13,851 nt of DNA, taken from JBGTIS01 sp041745535. GTDB taxonomy: Bacteria; Bacteroidota; Bacteroidia; Cytophagales; Cyclobacteriaceae. The stretch spans positions 1 to 13,851 of the forward strand of contig JBGTIS010000300.1 of assembly GCA_041745535.1 (NCBI GenBank), given 5' to 3'. The position numbers were made by a program, and so were the translations under genes. Below, piece after piece: positions 6,928-13,851 of the stretch (positions are counted from its first letter, which is position 1; each line of letters opens with the position of its first letter). Under the pieces are notes generated by a model. It made no database searches. It saw nothing but the letters and a program-made list of their open reading frames with translations, and had not been told where the DNA came from.

Positions 6928-7269
6928 AAATAATTTAAGGTCTGTTGCTTTCCAATTTATTAAAAAATAAGAAAAACCATTTTAATTGAGATAAAAGAAC
7001 TTTCAAAAGTATTGAAAATTTTCGACGAAGATCTGCACGGATGCTTCTGGGGTTAAATAAGGTGCTAAAAGACTACCTCAGCGGGGGGCGGTAAACCACC
7101 AATGGGCGAAGGGCAGTTTATGATGCTCTGTTTGCTGTCGCATATACCGGAAAGGGGCATGGGTGTTACCATACATTTGTTTTACCAGCATTTCTCTAAA
7201 GCAATTACATGTTCAAAGCCAACTCCTTATGCTGAATGGATAACAGGTTTATCGCACATAAAAGCAATG
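6928..7269. other. 342-base gap between the esterase and LRR genes
   Basis: The left third (about 6945-7020) is AT-rich and probably holds the esterase promoter. The right two thirds (about 7040-7269) have no convincing gene. A 68-codon + strand frame (7102-7308) runs into the end of the LRR gene, and the - strand frames are broken by stops. I see no tRNA, terminator or inverted-repeat ends. It may be a piece of inserted or repeated sequence. Confidence 0.4.
7004..7011 (-). promoter_or_regulatory. Candidate -7 element (TACTTTTG on - strand) for the esterase unit
   Basis: The complement of CAAAAGTA reads TACTTTTG, fitting TAnnTTTG. It lies about 77 bases before the esterase ATG in AT-rich DNA. 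No TTG was seen at the -33 spacing, so this is only suggestive. Confidence 0.3.
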
Positions 7270-7827
7270 CTATGCGCAACCCCGACAGAGTTCTTCCAGG
7301 GCATTTAGATTAATAATATGCCGGGGCAGGGTAGACAGATTATTCCCACTGAGATAGAGAAAATCAAGTTTTTTGATCTGAGCTAAAGCGTGGATGGCTT
7401 TCGTTAAATCCAGGTTCGGATTATTGACCAGGTCAATTTCTCTCAGGTTGGGTAACCGCAACAGCAGTTCCAGTAAAGTTTTGAATTGATTCCCTCTGAG
7501 ATTTACTGCGGTAAGCTTGTTCAGTTCTTTCAATTTGGGTGATAATATAGTAAGCTTATTATCCTGCACGTTCAGTAAATCCAGGTTTTTTATATGTTCA
7601 ATTCCTGCCGGTAATGTTTTAACACTATAACCCGTTATAAAAAGTACATTTAGGAAACTTATGTATCTGGCTTTAAAGGTATGATAAAACCGCTGGTTAC
7701 TTTTCTGGCAATAACATCGGGCAAGCACGTGCATGCCATAAAAGATGATCTCTTCCAGTTTTACATCGTTTGCCTTACAATTTTGAAAGGAAAATGAATC
7801 ATAGGGTTGGGGTTTGATTTCCAGCAT
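7270..7827 (-). CDS. Small leucine-rich-repeat protein, C-terminus probably cut short
   Basis: 185 residues from an ATG directly preceded by an in-frame TGA. Residues 1-65 are not recognised. From about 70 on there are four leucine-rich repeats with LxxLxLxxN cores: 82-92 (QDNKL), 105-115 (RGNQF), 128-139 (VNNPNL) and 154-164 (SGNNL), with LP(xx)I spacers as in the disease-resistance-like bacterial LRR class. Such domains bind proteins; no catalytic domain is attached and no signal peptide is seen, so a cytoplasmic interaction role is possible. The last repeat breaks off in NALEEL followed by a cysteine-rich CRGCA tail that does not fit the pattern. The gene may have been truncated by the sequence at about 7040-7290. 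It is isolated, 118 bases downstream of the TonB receptor's stop. Confidence 0.68.
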   Translation of the reverse strand: MLEIKPQPYDSFSFQNCKANDVKLEEIIFYGMHVLARCYCQKSNQRFYHTFKARYISFLNVLFITGYSVKTLPAGIEHIKNLDLLNVQDNKLTILSPKLKELNKLTAVNLRGNQFKTLLELLLRLPNLREIDLVNNPNLDLTKAIHALAQIKKLDFLYLSGNNLSTLPRHIINLNALEELCRGCA

Positions 7828-7945
7828 GTACGATCAGGGTAAAACTTATTTTTATTCCGATTTCCTAAAGGAAAGAGCAATATAAAAATAATACCGCTCA
7901 AGGCCTGATAAGATGCTGCAGTATTAACGGAACTTGGTACAAAAA

Positions 7946-10411
7946 TCAGAAAGCAGATTCTTCCAGTTTATTTTTAGATTCTCCCTTTCGCTGATTCAGC
8001 CGGTAATTCAGTGCCAGGTTAATGCGGGGCCGTTCCTGAAAGCTGCTTCTTACGTAAAAATTATCCCCTTCGGTAATAGCACGGTTGCGGTTGGTATTGA
8101 ATACATCGGAAATGTTCAGTGTGAGGGTACCTTTCCTTTTCAGAATATCACGGGTAATGGCCATGCTCATATAAGCCACGGCATACCGCTTGCCCTGTGG
8201 CGTATTTTGGGGAGCATCGTAATTGCCCCGCAATTGCAGGTCGGTATCGCCCCACAGGGTAAAGCGGGAGGTAAGCCGGCTGAACCAGGTATAGGTCTGG
8301 CTTTGGTAGTTTTCGTCCAGATTGGCGCCATCAATTTCGGCATGAAAAAAGTTCATGTTCAGGTCCAGGTTCCACCAGGCAAAGGGCTGGTAAGAGGAAA
8401 TAAATTCTATGCCAAAGGCATCTTCCGAAGACAGGTTATAAGGCTGCAAAGTAGAATTTCTCAGGCTGTCAAATTCTTTCAGCCGTACAATTTTGTCGAT
8501 GGTATGCCGGTAATACACTGTAGAGTTTACGGAACCTTTTTCAAAGTATTTGATATGACCCATTTCAATGGAATGGGTGTATTCCGGATTCAGGTCGGGA
8601 TTGCCACTGAAATAGTTGCGTTTATCGACAAACGTTACAAAAGGAGACAGGTCGTTATAGGTAGGCCGGTGCAATCGACGGCTATAGCTGATTTGCAGAC
8701 TGTTGTTGCCAGACAAATCGTAAGTAAAATGTGCGGTGGGAAACAGGTTCAGGTAATCGCGGTGGTTAGATTCCACGTTATTTTCCAGCAGTTCGGTGGT
8801 TACGTCGCTGTATTCGGCCCGCAGCCCTAGCTGATAACCGAATTGCTTTACTTTGTTGCTGGTAATCAGATAGGCGGCATAGATATTCTCATCATATGCA
8901 AAATTATTGTCCAGTCCGGGCAATGGCTGAAATTCCTGTTCTACCAGTTCGCTTACCAGGAAATCGTTGGTAATATCGCGCCAGGTACCGCGGATGCCTG
9001 CTTCCATTTTTCCTTCCTTGCCAAACGGATGTATGTAGTCGGCCTGTAACAGCAGTTGCTTTTCTGTTTCATAATTATCGGAATGTTGCAGTTGCGGTGC
9101 TCCATCGGGCGTGTTGTTGGGAGTAAACAGGAATTCCCTGTATTCCTGGTCTGAGTCTTCCCAGTTATCCAGGTAGGTAAGCATGGCGGTAAGCTCCTGA
9201 CCTTTTCGCTGGAAGGCTCTTTTATAATTCAGGGCATATTCCAGATTCGGTTCTGTTTCTTTCTCATCCTGATACCGACGGGTAATACTGCTGAGGTTAT
9301 TTGTGGTATTCAGATAATCCAGGTATTCAATTTCCGAATTACGCTGGCCTTTTTTGTGGCGGTAGGTAAAAGAGGTGGTAAGAATGTTGTTTTCATCAAA
9401 AAAGTAATCGGCGCCCAGTTGTATGTTGTTTGAAAAACCTTTCTGTCGGTTTATGTTGTGCTGTTGGGTAATAAAGGTGTTACCTTCTTCATACACTTCC
9501 TGGTACAACCGGTTATTCGGATTGGTGATATTCCGGTAAAAAATACCGTAATTGATAAAAAAGTTCAGTTTCTCGCGCCGGTAATTCATATTAATGGCGG
9601 TACCATAGTTGTGCGGATAGCCGGCTGTAAAATCAAATGAGCCATTCACTCCTTTGCGCCGTTCCTTTTTCAGCACAATATTGATAATGCCCGACATCCC
9701 CTCTGCCTGATACCGGGCCGAAGGATTGGTGATGATCTCCACGTTTTCCACCAGGTCGCCCTGTAACTGCCGCAGGCCTTCCGCCCCATCAAAACTCAGC
9801 AAACCGGATGGCTTCCCATCAATTAGTATCTGCACATTGCTGCTGCCCCGCAGGCTTACGTTGCCCTCATTATCTACCGCCACCGAAGGGAGGTTGCCCA
9901 GAATTTCGGAGGCAGTGCGTCCCGCGTTAATTGGGTCCTGGCTCACATTAAATATTTTTTTGTCCAGGGCCAGTTGTACCTGGTTTCTTTCGCCCTGTAC
10001 AATTACTTCCTCCAGGCCGGTGGCTTCAGCCTGTACGACAATATCGCCCAGTGCCAGCGTTTCCTGTCCGGCCGCTAATTCCACATCCGGTACCCTTCGC
10101 GAAGCATAACCTACAAAATTGATATCCGCGTAGTAGCGCCCCGGCTGGGCTTCCATGGTAAATAAACCCTGTTCATCGGTAATGGCTCCGGTAATCAGGG
10201 CACTGTCGCCAGGATTAAAAAGGCTGATGGTGGCATAGGGTAGGGGCGTCTGGGTATCAGCGTCAATAATTCTTCCGGTTACTGAAAGTTCGTTTGGCTG
10301 ATCCTGTGCTACGACTGACATGCTGAACAAAAAATAACTCGCAGTAAAAAGGATAAAAAATGGTAACTTCAGCCTAAAAATAATTAAGGGTATACGGGTA
10401 AAAAAGGGCAT
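7946..10411 (-). CDS. TonB-dependent receptor, outer membrane beta-barrel family
   Basis: 821 residues. A long hydrophobic leader ends at SVVA-QDQ, with likely cleavage after A35. Residues about 42-125 form a carboxypeptidase-regulatory-like beta-sandwich (VTGRIIDADTQTPLPYA, FVGYASR). A TonB-box-like EEVIVQGE precedes a plug domain (about 150-255) with the typical SEILGNLPSV, VSLRGSSNVQILIDG and GIINIVLKK blocks. The rest is a beta-barrel with alternating aromatic strands and the SYSRRLHRPTYNDLSPF and NPDLNPEYTHS signatures of the OMP_b-brl_3 group. A basic tail (about 15 residues) follows the last strand. It should import or sense a ligand at the outer membrane using the TonB-ExbBD motor; the ligand is not predictable and no SusD-like gene is adjacent. 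It is divergent from a two-component locus across 329 bases, suggesting control by that system. No internal frame damage was found. Confidence 0.93.
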   Translation of the reverse strand: MPFFTRIPLIIFRLKLPFFILFTASYFLFSMSVVAQDQPNELSVTGRIIDADTQTPLPYATISLFNPGDSALITGAITDEQGLFTMEAQPGRYYADINFVGYASRRVPDVELAAGQETLALGDIVVQAEATGLEEVIVQGERNQVQLALDKKIFNVSQDPINAGRTASEILGNLPSVAVDNEGNVSLRGSSNVQILIDGKPSGLLSFDGAEGLRQLQGDLVENVEIITNPSARYQAEGMSGIINIVLKKERRKGVNGSFDFTAGYPHNYGTAINMNYRREKLNFFINYGIFYRNITNPNNRLYQEVYEEGNTFITQQHNINRQKGFSNNIQLGADYFFDENNILTTSFTYRHKKGQRNSEIEYLDYLNTTNNLSSITRRYQDEKETEPNLEYALNYKRAFQRKGQELTAMLTYLDNWEDSDQEYREFLFTPNNTPDGAPQLQHSDNYETEKQLLLQADYIHPFGKEGKMEAGIRGTWRDITNDFLVSELVEQEFQPLPGLDNNFAYDENIYAAYLITSNKVKQFGYQLGLRAEYSDVTTELLENNVESNHRDYLNLFPTAHFTYDLSGNNSLQISYSRRLHRPTYNDLSPFVTFVDKRNYFSGNPDLNPEYTHSIEMGHIKYFEKGSVNSTVYYRHTIDKIVRLKEFDSLRNSTLQPYNLSSEDAFGIEFISSYQPFAWWNLDLNMNFFHAEIDGANLDENYQSQTYTWFSRLTSRFTLWGDTDLQLRGNYDAPQNTPQGKRYAVAYMSMAITRDILKRKGTLTLNISDVFNTNRNRAITEGDNFYVRSSFQERPRINLALNYRLNQRKGESKNKLEESAF

Positions 10412-10552
10412 ATATAATGGAATTAAGAATATTTATAAAACGTTGAAAAGCCTGATGGCTGGCTAAACAGTTTTTTTCTGCTCAAATTAAACAAACAAAA
10501 TGATAATACCGCGTGAAATAATTTTTTGTGTACAGCAATTACTGAAAAAATA

Positions 10553-10569
10553 TTGAAGAAATTTTGAAG
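10553..10569 (+). promoter_or_regulatory. Candidate response-regulator operator, copy 1 (TTGAAG-N5-TTGAAG)
   Basis: TTGAAG at 10553-10558 and again at 10564-10569, starts exactly 11 bases apart, so two subunits would bind the same DNA face in tandem as OmpR-family regulators do. An inverted second copy lies at 10622-10638, which makes a chance origin less likely. Assignment to the adjacent regulator is inference. Confidence 0.5.
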
Positions 10570-10621
10570 TATTGCCTGAGCTTAAGAGATTGCCCTGACT
10601 GGATCCTGCTCTGAAAGCGGC

Positions 10622-10638
10622 CTTCAAATTCGCTTCAA
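10622..10638 (-). promoter_or_regulatory. Candidate response-regulator operator, copy 2 (opposite orientation)
   Basis: CTTCAA at 10622-10627 and 10633-10638 is, on the - strand, TTGAAG-N5-TTGAAG with the same 11-base pitch as copy 1. The copies face each other about 52 bases apart. The second lies about 103-119 bases before the regulator's ATG. Confidence 0.5.
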
Positions 10639-10661
10639 AAAGTCGGTGTAATATGGGGTAG

Positions 10662-10692
10662 CATGGAACCATTCCACAGAGACCATTCCATG
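10662..10692. promoter_or_regulatory. TGGAA/TTCCA repeat cluster upstream of the regulator
   Basis: A 13-base palindrome, TGGAA-CCA-TTCCA, occupies 10664-10676. ACCATTCCA occurs twice (10668-10676 and 10682-10690), and CATGGAA/TTCCATG forms an outer inverted pair. It sits 49-79 bases before the regulator start, where a promoter or leader structure would be. It could be a second operator or an mRNA hairpin. Confidence 0.35.
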
Positions 10693-10740
10693 AAAGAGAG
10701 TTAGTACATGGTAAGGCTATAAAATTAAAACTATTCACCC

Positions 10741-10950
10741 ATGAAAATTCTTATTATTGAAGATAATAAAGAACTGGCCAGCACCATCCGCGATTACCTG
10801 ATCCGAGAAAACTATCTCTGCGAGTTAAGCAGCACCTATCGGGAAGCCGAGGCAAAGCTTATCTCCTTTGTATACGATTGCATTATTCTGGATATTATGT
10901 TGCCTGATGCTGTATATGGATTAGGATATAAATTCGATACCAACTTATGA
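10741..10950 (+). CDS. OmpR-family response regulator with large internal deletion
   Basis: A 69-codon in-frame remnant. Residues 1-56 are a good receiver-domain N-terminus: KILIIEDN with acidic E7/D8, then DCIILDIMLPD with the phosphoacceptor D51. Residues 58-69 (VYGLGYKFDTNL) match the last strand of an OmpR/PhoB winged-helix domain (the common TVYGLGYKF ending). Everything between is gone: receiver helices 3-5 with the conserved Thr and Lys, the linker and the DNA-recognition helix. A full protein is about 225 residues, so roughly 150 codons are missing. The deletion kept the frame, so a short peptide may still be made, but it cannot fold as a receiver or bind DNA. The complete kinase gene follows after 83 bases. 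Whether the deletion is natural or an assembly artefact is not decidable here. Confidence 0.83.
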   Translation: MKILIIEDNKELASTIRDYLIRENYLCELSSTYREAEAKLISFVYDCIILDIMLPDAVYGLGYKFDTNL

Positions 10951-11033
10951 AACCAAACATAGAAATTGTTTCAGATGGAATATTTTTATGGAAAGAGATG
11001 TTGTCTCACTGATGAAGCCAAAATTTTAATTAG

Positions 11034-12308
11034 ATGAAACTCATTAATAAAATAACCATCTGGTACTTGGTGATTACGACAGTGGTGCTGATAGCCGGTG
11101 GTATCCTGGTATTGTACAGTGTGCAGGATCAGATTATACAGGAAGAAAGTCGTAAACTGATAGATGCCATTGAATTTACGGCCAAACAAATCGAGGAAGG
11201 AAAACCATTACCCAAAGTGGAGGGGTATCAGATAGAATTACACGAACTGGATTTTGATGCAGCAGAAATGCCCATGCGGGTAGTGGATACCATGGCCTGG
11301 TTCGAACCTCATGGACACCTGGAACGTGAGCTCAGGGCTTCCGCTTCTTACAAGATTAATGGCAGGCACTATGTGCTGACTACCTATAATTTTATCGGCG
11401 AAGAAGATGATATTGGCCGGGGAATATGGCAATCACTGAGCTGGATAGGACTATTGCTGCTGGTTTTTGTAGGTATATCGGGCCGGCTTATTTCCAAATG
11501 GGTGCTGGCGCCCTTCAATCAATCGCTATTGGCGATGCAAACTTTTGATCTTACCCGGGAAAACGCGCTTCAGCTATCGGTAACCAGTACCAAAGAGTTT
11601 AAGGATCTGAATTACTTTCTGAGCAGAATGACCAGCAAAGCCCAGGGTGACTATCAGGCTTTAGAAGAATTTTCAGAAAATGCCTCTCACGAATTACAAA
11701 CTCCTTTGTCTATTATCCGGGGGAAACTCGAGCTGCTGATGGAGTCTGATATCAATGACGCGCAGGCCCAACTGATTATGGCGGCCCAGCAGGCAGCAGG
11801 CAATTTATCAAGGGTACACGAATCGCTGATCCTGCTTACTAAATTAGAAAATCAGGAGTTTGAGGCCCGTGAACCGGTCAATTTCAGTCAGCGGTTAGGA
11901 AAAACCATTGCTGCCTTTGATGAACTTATGGAGATGAAACATATTTTTCTGGAAAAGGAAATAGAGGAAAATGTACACGTCCGGTTGCATGCGCTTTTGC
12001 TGGAAGTGCTGCTCAATAACCTGGTCAGCAATGCCATCCGCCACAACCATCCGTTCGGGAAAATAAGAATTGAGCTTACGGCAAAACAGTTTGTAATCAA
12101 AAACACAGGCAACCCGCCCGATGTACCCATTGCTGAGTTATTCCATCGTTTTAGAAAAGGAAGTCTCAACACTGATTCCGTCGGTTTGGGCCTGCCCATT
12201 ATCAAACAGATCTGCGACCTGAACCAGTTTCAGTTGGACTACCAATGGGCCAATTTCTGGCATACCATTACCATTGGTTTTTCTGCTGACCGATCTGATA
12301 AAAAATGA
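11034..12308 (+). CDS. Membrane sensor histidine kinase
   Basis: 424 residues. Two membrane segments (about 8-30 and 132-149) enclose a periplasmic sensor region of about 100 residues with no recognised ligand fold. After a HAMP-like linker, the dimerisation/phosphoacceptor domain carries H219 in FSENASHELQTPLS. The ATP-binding domain has the N-box LLNNLVSNAIRHN (326-338, N329 and N333), a G1 box with N357-T-G in place of the usual D-x-G, an F-box LFHRFRKG and a G2 box GLGLPI (384-389). It should autophosphorylate and pass phosphate to an OmpR-type regulator, but the adjacent regulator is deleted, so the kinase is now an orphan unless it cross-talks. The divergent TonB receptor is the likely former target. 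It is complete and undamaged. Confidence 0.92.
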   Translation: MKLINKITIWYLVITTVVLIAGGILVLYSVQDQIIQEESRKLIDAIEFTAKQIEEGKPLPKVEGYQIELHELDFDAAEMPMRVVDTMAWFEPHGHLERELRASASYKINGRHYVLTTYNFIGEEDDIGRGIWQSLSWIGLLLLVFVGISGRLISKWVLAPFNQSLLAMQTFDLTRENALQLSVTSTKEFKDLNYFLSRMTSKAQGDYQALEEFSENASHELQTPLSIIRGKLELLMESDINDAQAQLIMAAQQAAGNLSRVHESLILLTKLENQEFEAREPVNFSQRLGKTIAAFDELMEMKHIFLEKEIEENVHVRLHALLLEVLLNNLVSNAIRHNHPFGKIRIELTAKQFVIKNTGNPPDVPIAELFHRFRKGSLNTDSVGLGLPIIKQICDLNQFQLDYQWANFWHTITIGFSADRSDKK

Positions 12309-12322
12309 TAACGGGAAAGCCC

Positions 12323-12341
12323 TTTCAGGATTTCCCTGAAA
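12323..12341. terminator. Hairpin between convergent kinase and radA genes
   Basis: TTTCAGG (12323-12329) pairs perfectly with CCTGAAA (12335-12341) across a 5-base loop, 14 bases after the kinase stop and directly after the radA stop on the other strand. An overlapping alternative pairs GGGAAA (12313-12318) with TTTCCC (12331-12336). No T-run follows on either strand, so it is a plausible bidirectional 3'-end structure rather than a textbook intrinsic terminator. Confidence 0.4.
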
Positions 12342-12342
12342 C

Positions 12343-13740
12343 CTATCCAAATAGTTTTGGAAACACCTCTTCCAGTTTTCCCACCGCATGCACTTTTATT
12401 TTGTACTTGCTTTTGTCCAGTCCTTTTTTATTAAACTTGGAAATGAAGATTTCTTCAAATCCCAGTTTTTCTGCTTCGGTAATTCGGTTTTCGATGCGGT
12501 GTACGGCCCGTACTTCGCCACCCAGCCCTACTTCCGCGGCAAAGCAAACCCTGCTGGAAATGGAAATATCCAGGTAAGAAGAAACCAGCGAGGTGCAAAC
12601 GGCCAGGTCAATGGCCGGGTCTTCTACTTTTAGTCCGCCAGCGATATTCAGAAACACATCCTGGGCACCCAGCCGGAAACCGCCCCGTTTTTCCAGCACA
12701 GCCAGCAGCATGTTGAGCCGTTTGGCATCGAATCCGGTAGAGCTGCGTTGCGGTGTGCCATAGGTAGCCGAACTTACCAGCGACTGCACTTCTATCAGCA
12801 ACGGCCTGTTCCCTTCCATGGTAGCCCCAATGGTAATGCCACTCAGGTCGCTTTCACGTTGCGATATTAATATTTCCGATGGATTGGAAACCTGCCGCAA
12901 ACCACTGCTCCGCATTTCGTAAATACCCAGTTCGGAGGTAGAACCAAAACGGTTTTTAATGGTGCGCAGTATCCGGTAGGTCAGGTGGCGGTCGCCTTCA
13001 AACTGTAACACAGTGTCTACCATATGTTCCAGTACTTTAGGCCCTGCCAGGCTGCCTTCCTTGTTAATATGGCCGATCAGAAATACCGGAGTGTTGGTTT
13101 CTTTGGCGTATTTAATTAACTGAGCCGTGCATTCTTTTACCTGCGATACGGTACCGGCTGCCGATTCCAGGTAGCTGGCCTGCATGGTTTGGATAGAATC
13201 TATAATTACCAGGCCGGGCTCCAGCATTTCTATTTGCTTGAAAATAGTTTGCGACGAGGTTTCAGAAAGAATGTAGCACTCATTGTTGTATTTGATGGTG
13301 GAGTTGTTTGCCACCTGTTTCATGCGCTCGGCCCGCATCTTGATCTGCTGTTCACTTTCCTCGCCGGATACATACAGTATCTTCAGGTTTTGCAATTGTA
13401 AGGCTAGCTGAAGCATCAATGTGGATTTGCCAATACCAGGCTCGCCACCAATCAGTACCAGCGAGCCGGGCATAATGCCGCCGCCCAAAACCCGGTTCAG
13501 TTCCTCGTCGTAGGTTTTTACCCGGTATTCCTTGTCGTACGAAATTTCGTCCAGCGCTTTTGGTCGGGTGGTTTTGGTGGCAGTGTCCTTGCCTTTCCAG
13601 CCAGCACTGGTTTTATCTTCGGTTTGTATTACTTCTTCCACATACGTGTTCCACTCGCCACACGAAGGACATTTCCCCGTCCATTTGGGTGAACTGACCC
13701 CGCAATTCTGACACACATACACTGTTTTTACTTTTGCCAT
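12343..13740 (-). CDS. radA: DNA repair protein RadA (branch-migration ATPase)
   Basis: 465 residues, standard for the family. Order: a C4 zinc finger (C10, C13, C24, C27 in CQNCG and CPSCG), a RecA-like ATPase with Walker A GEPGIGKST (99-107) and Walker B ending at D181 in LVIIDS, the RadA-specific KNRFG motif (262-266), and a C-terminal Lon-protease-like domain (from about 290, including AGGLKVEDPAIDLAV). It acts with RecA in homologous recombination, driving branch migration and processing of joint molecules as a DnaB-like hexamer. The ATG start is fixed by the conserved MAKxKxxYxCQNCG opening. It is transcribed towards the histidine kinase and is functionally unrelated to it. A -7 element lies about 42 bases upstream. 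No anomaly was seen. Confidence 0.97.
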   Translation of the reverse strand: MAKVKTVYVCQNCGVSSPKWTGKCPSCGEWNTYVEEVIQTEDKTSAGWKGKDTATKTTRPKALDEISYDKEYRVKTYDEELNRVLGGGIMPGSLVLIGGEPGIGKSTLMLQLALQLQNLKILYVSGEESEQQIKMRAERMKQVANNSTIKYNNECYILSETSSQTIFKQIEMLEPGLVIIDSIQTMQASYLESAAGTVSQVKECTAQLIKYAKETNTPVFLIGHINKEGSLAGPKVLEHMVDTVLQFEGDRHLTYRILRTIKNRFGSTSELGIYEMRSSGLRQVSNPSEILISQRESDLSGITIGATMEGNRPLLIEVQSLVSSATYGTPQRSSTGFDAKRLNMLLAVLEKRGGFRLGAQDVFLNIAGGLKVEDPAIDLAVCTSLVSSYLDISISSRVCFAAEVGLGGEVRAVHRIENRITEAEKLGFEEIFISKFNKKGLDKSKYKIKVHAVGKLEEVFPKLFG

Positions 13741-13781
13741 ATGATTGGTTAATTCACCTTCGCTTTAAGATTTATCTTATT

Positions 13782-13789
13782 CAAAGGTA
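13782..13789 (-). promoter_or_regulatory. Candidate radA -7 promoter element (TACCTTTG on - strand)
   Basis: The complement of CAAAGGTA reads TACCTTTG, a full match to TAnnTTTG, giving a leader of roughly 35 bases before the radA ATG. A -33 TTG at normal spacing was not evident. It is identical to the element before the beta-lactamase. Confidence 0.42.
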
Positions 13790-13851
13790 ACTCCTGGAGG
13801 TGACAGTTTCTGTCTATATTAATGTGTATTCTACGAGGATTTGTGTAGTTT

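Larger units (their letters stand above)
10412..10740. other. Divergent control region between TonB receptor and regulator genes
   Basis: 329 bases without a gene. The left end is AT-rich (receptor promoter side). Two opposed copies of an 11-bp-pitch direct repeat lie at 10553-10569 and 10622-10638, and a TGGAA/TTCCA repeat cluster lies at 10662-10692. No clean TAnnTTTG was found on either strand, so promoter positions are not fixed. Confidence 0.5.

Noticed and set aside
7102..7308. Open + strand frame of 68 codons with ATG
   Set aside because: It overlaps the LRR gene's 3' end and has no recognised domain; the region is kept as unexplained sequence rather than called as a gene.
7861..7874. 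TTTCC-TAAA-GGAAA palindrome upstream of the LRR gene
   Set aside because: A 5-bp AT-rich stem without a T-run; too weak to call a terminator or operator, although it lies between the TonB receptor stop and the LRR gene.
7934..8830. Long + strand open frame (298 codons) opposite the TonB receptor
   Set aside because: It lies wholly antisense to an intact receptor gene with strong domain matches, has no recognisable motifs, and is the usual by-product of codon bias.
10951..11033. 83 bases between the regulator remnant and the kinase, checked for leftover regulator coding
   Set aside because: No frame matches the missing receiver or winged-helix segments; the deleted part is absent rather than frameshifted.
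1..13851. tRNA, rRNA, CRISPR arrays, integrase genes or insertion-sequence ends
   Set aside because: No cloverleaf-like arms, regularly spaced repeats, transposase/integrase motifs or terminal inverted repeats were found by reading; a tRNAscan or ISfinder search would settle this.

Overview
The window looks like chromosomal DNA of a Bacteroidota bacterium, probably from the Cytophagales or a relative. The evidence is a TonB-dependent receptor with a carboxypeptidase-regulatory-like N-terminal domain, a sensor kinase/response regulator locus beside that receptor, secreted enzymes with Bacteroidota-style signal peptides, an ECF sigma/membrane-partner module, and -7 boxes of the TAnnTTTG type (TACCTTTG) rather than the proteobacterial -10. 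No rRNA, tRNA, CRISPR array or intact insertion sequence was recognised. The genus assignment is inference.

Left part (1-3250, mostly + strand): the C-terminal part of an integral membrane protein of unknown function (1-393), an apparently complete CcrA-like subclass B1 metallo-beta-lactamase with a lipoprotein-like leader (649-1383), a heptamer repeat patch (1551-1615), a broken ECF sigma factor (1617-2038) that overlaps a C-terminally shortened membrane partner (2022-2519), and an intact-looking MNT/HEPN toxin-antitoxin pair of the MntA/HepT type (2552-3209).

Middle part (3304-7827, - strand): an arginase-family pseudogene with several frameshifts (3304-3921), a start-less protein remnant (3943-4152), a two-gene unit of a secreted alpha/beta hydrolase (6001-6927) followed by an exported FAD-dependent oxidoreductase (4206-5939), and a small leucine-rich-repeat protein whose C-terminus stops abruptly (7270-7827).

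Right part (7946-13851): an outer-membrane TonB-dependent receptor (7946-10411, -) is divergent from a two-component locus. In that locus the OmpR-type response regulator has lost about two thirds of its length by an in-frame internal deletion (10741-10950), while the histidine kinase (11034-12308) is complete. The 329-base intergenic region carries two copies, in opposite orientation, of a direct repeat with 11-bp pitch (TTGAAG-N5-TTGAAG). This is the geometry expected of OmpR-family operators. Convergent to the kinase is radA (12343-13740, -), a housekeeping recombination gene, with a hairpin between the two.

The main theme is gene decay. The stretch from about 1550 to 4150 holds at least three broken genes around an intact toxin-antitoxin module. 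The two-component locus at 10.7 kb has lost its output protein but kept its kinase, its candidate operators and its likely target receptor. I did not find a convincing wholly new multi-gene system. The strongest leads are the candidate operator pair and the deleted regulator.
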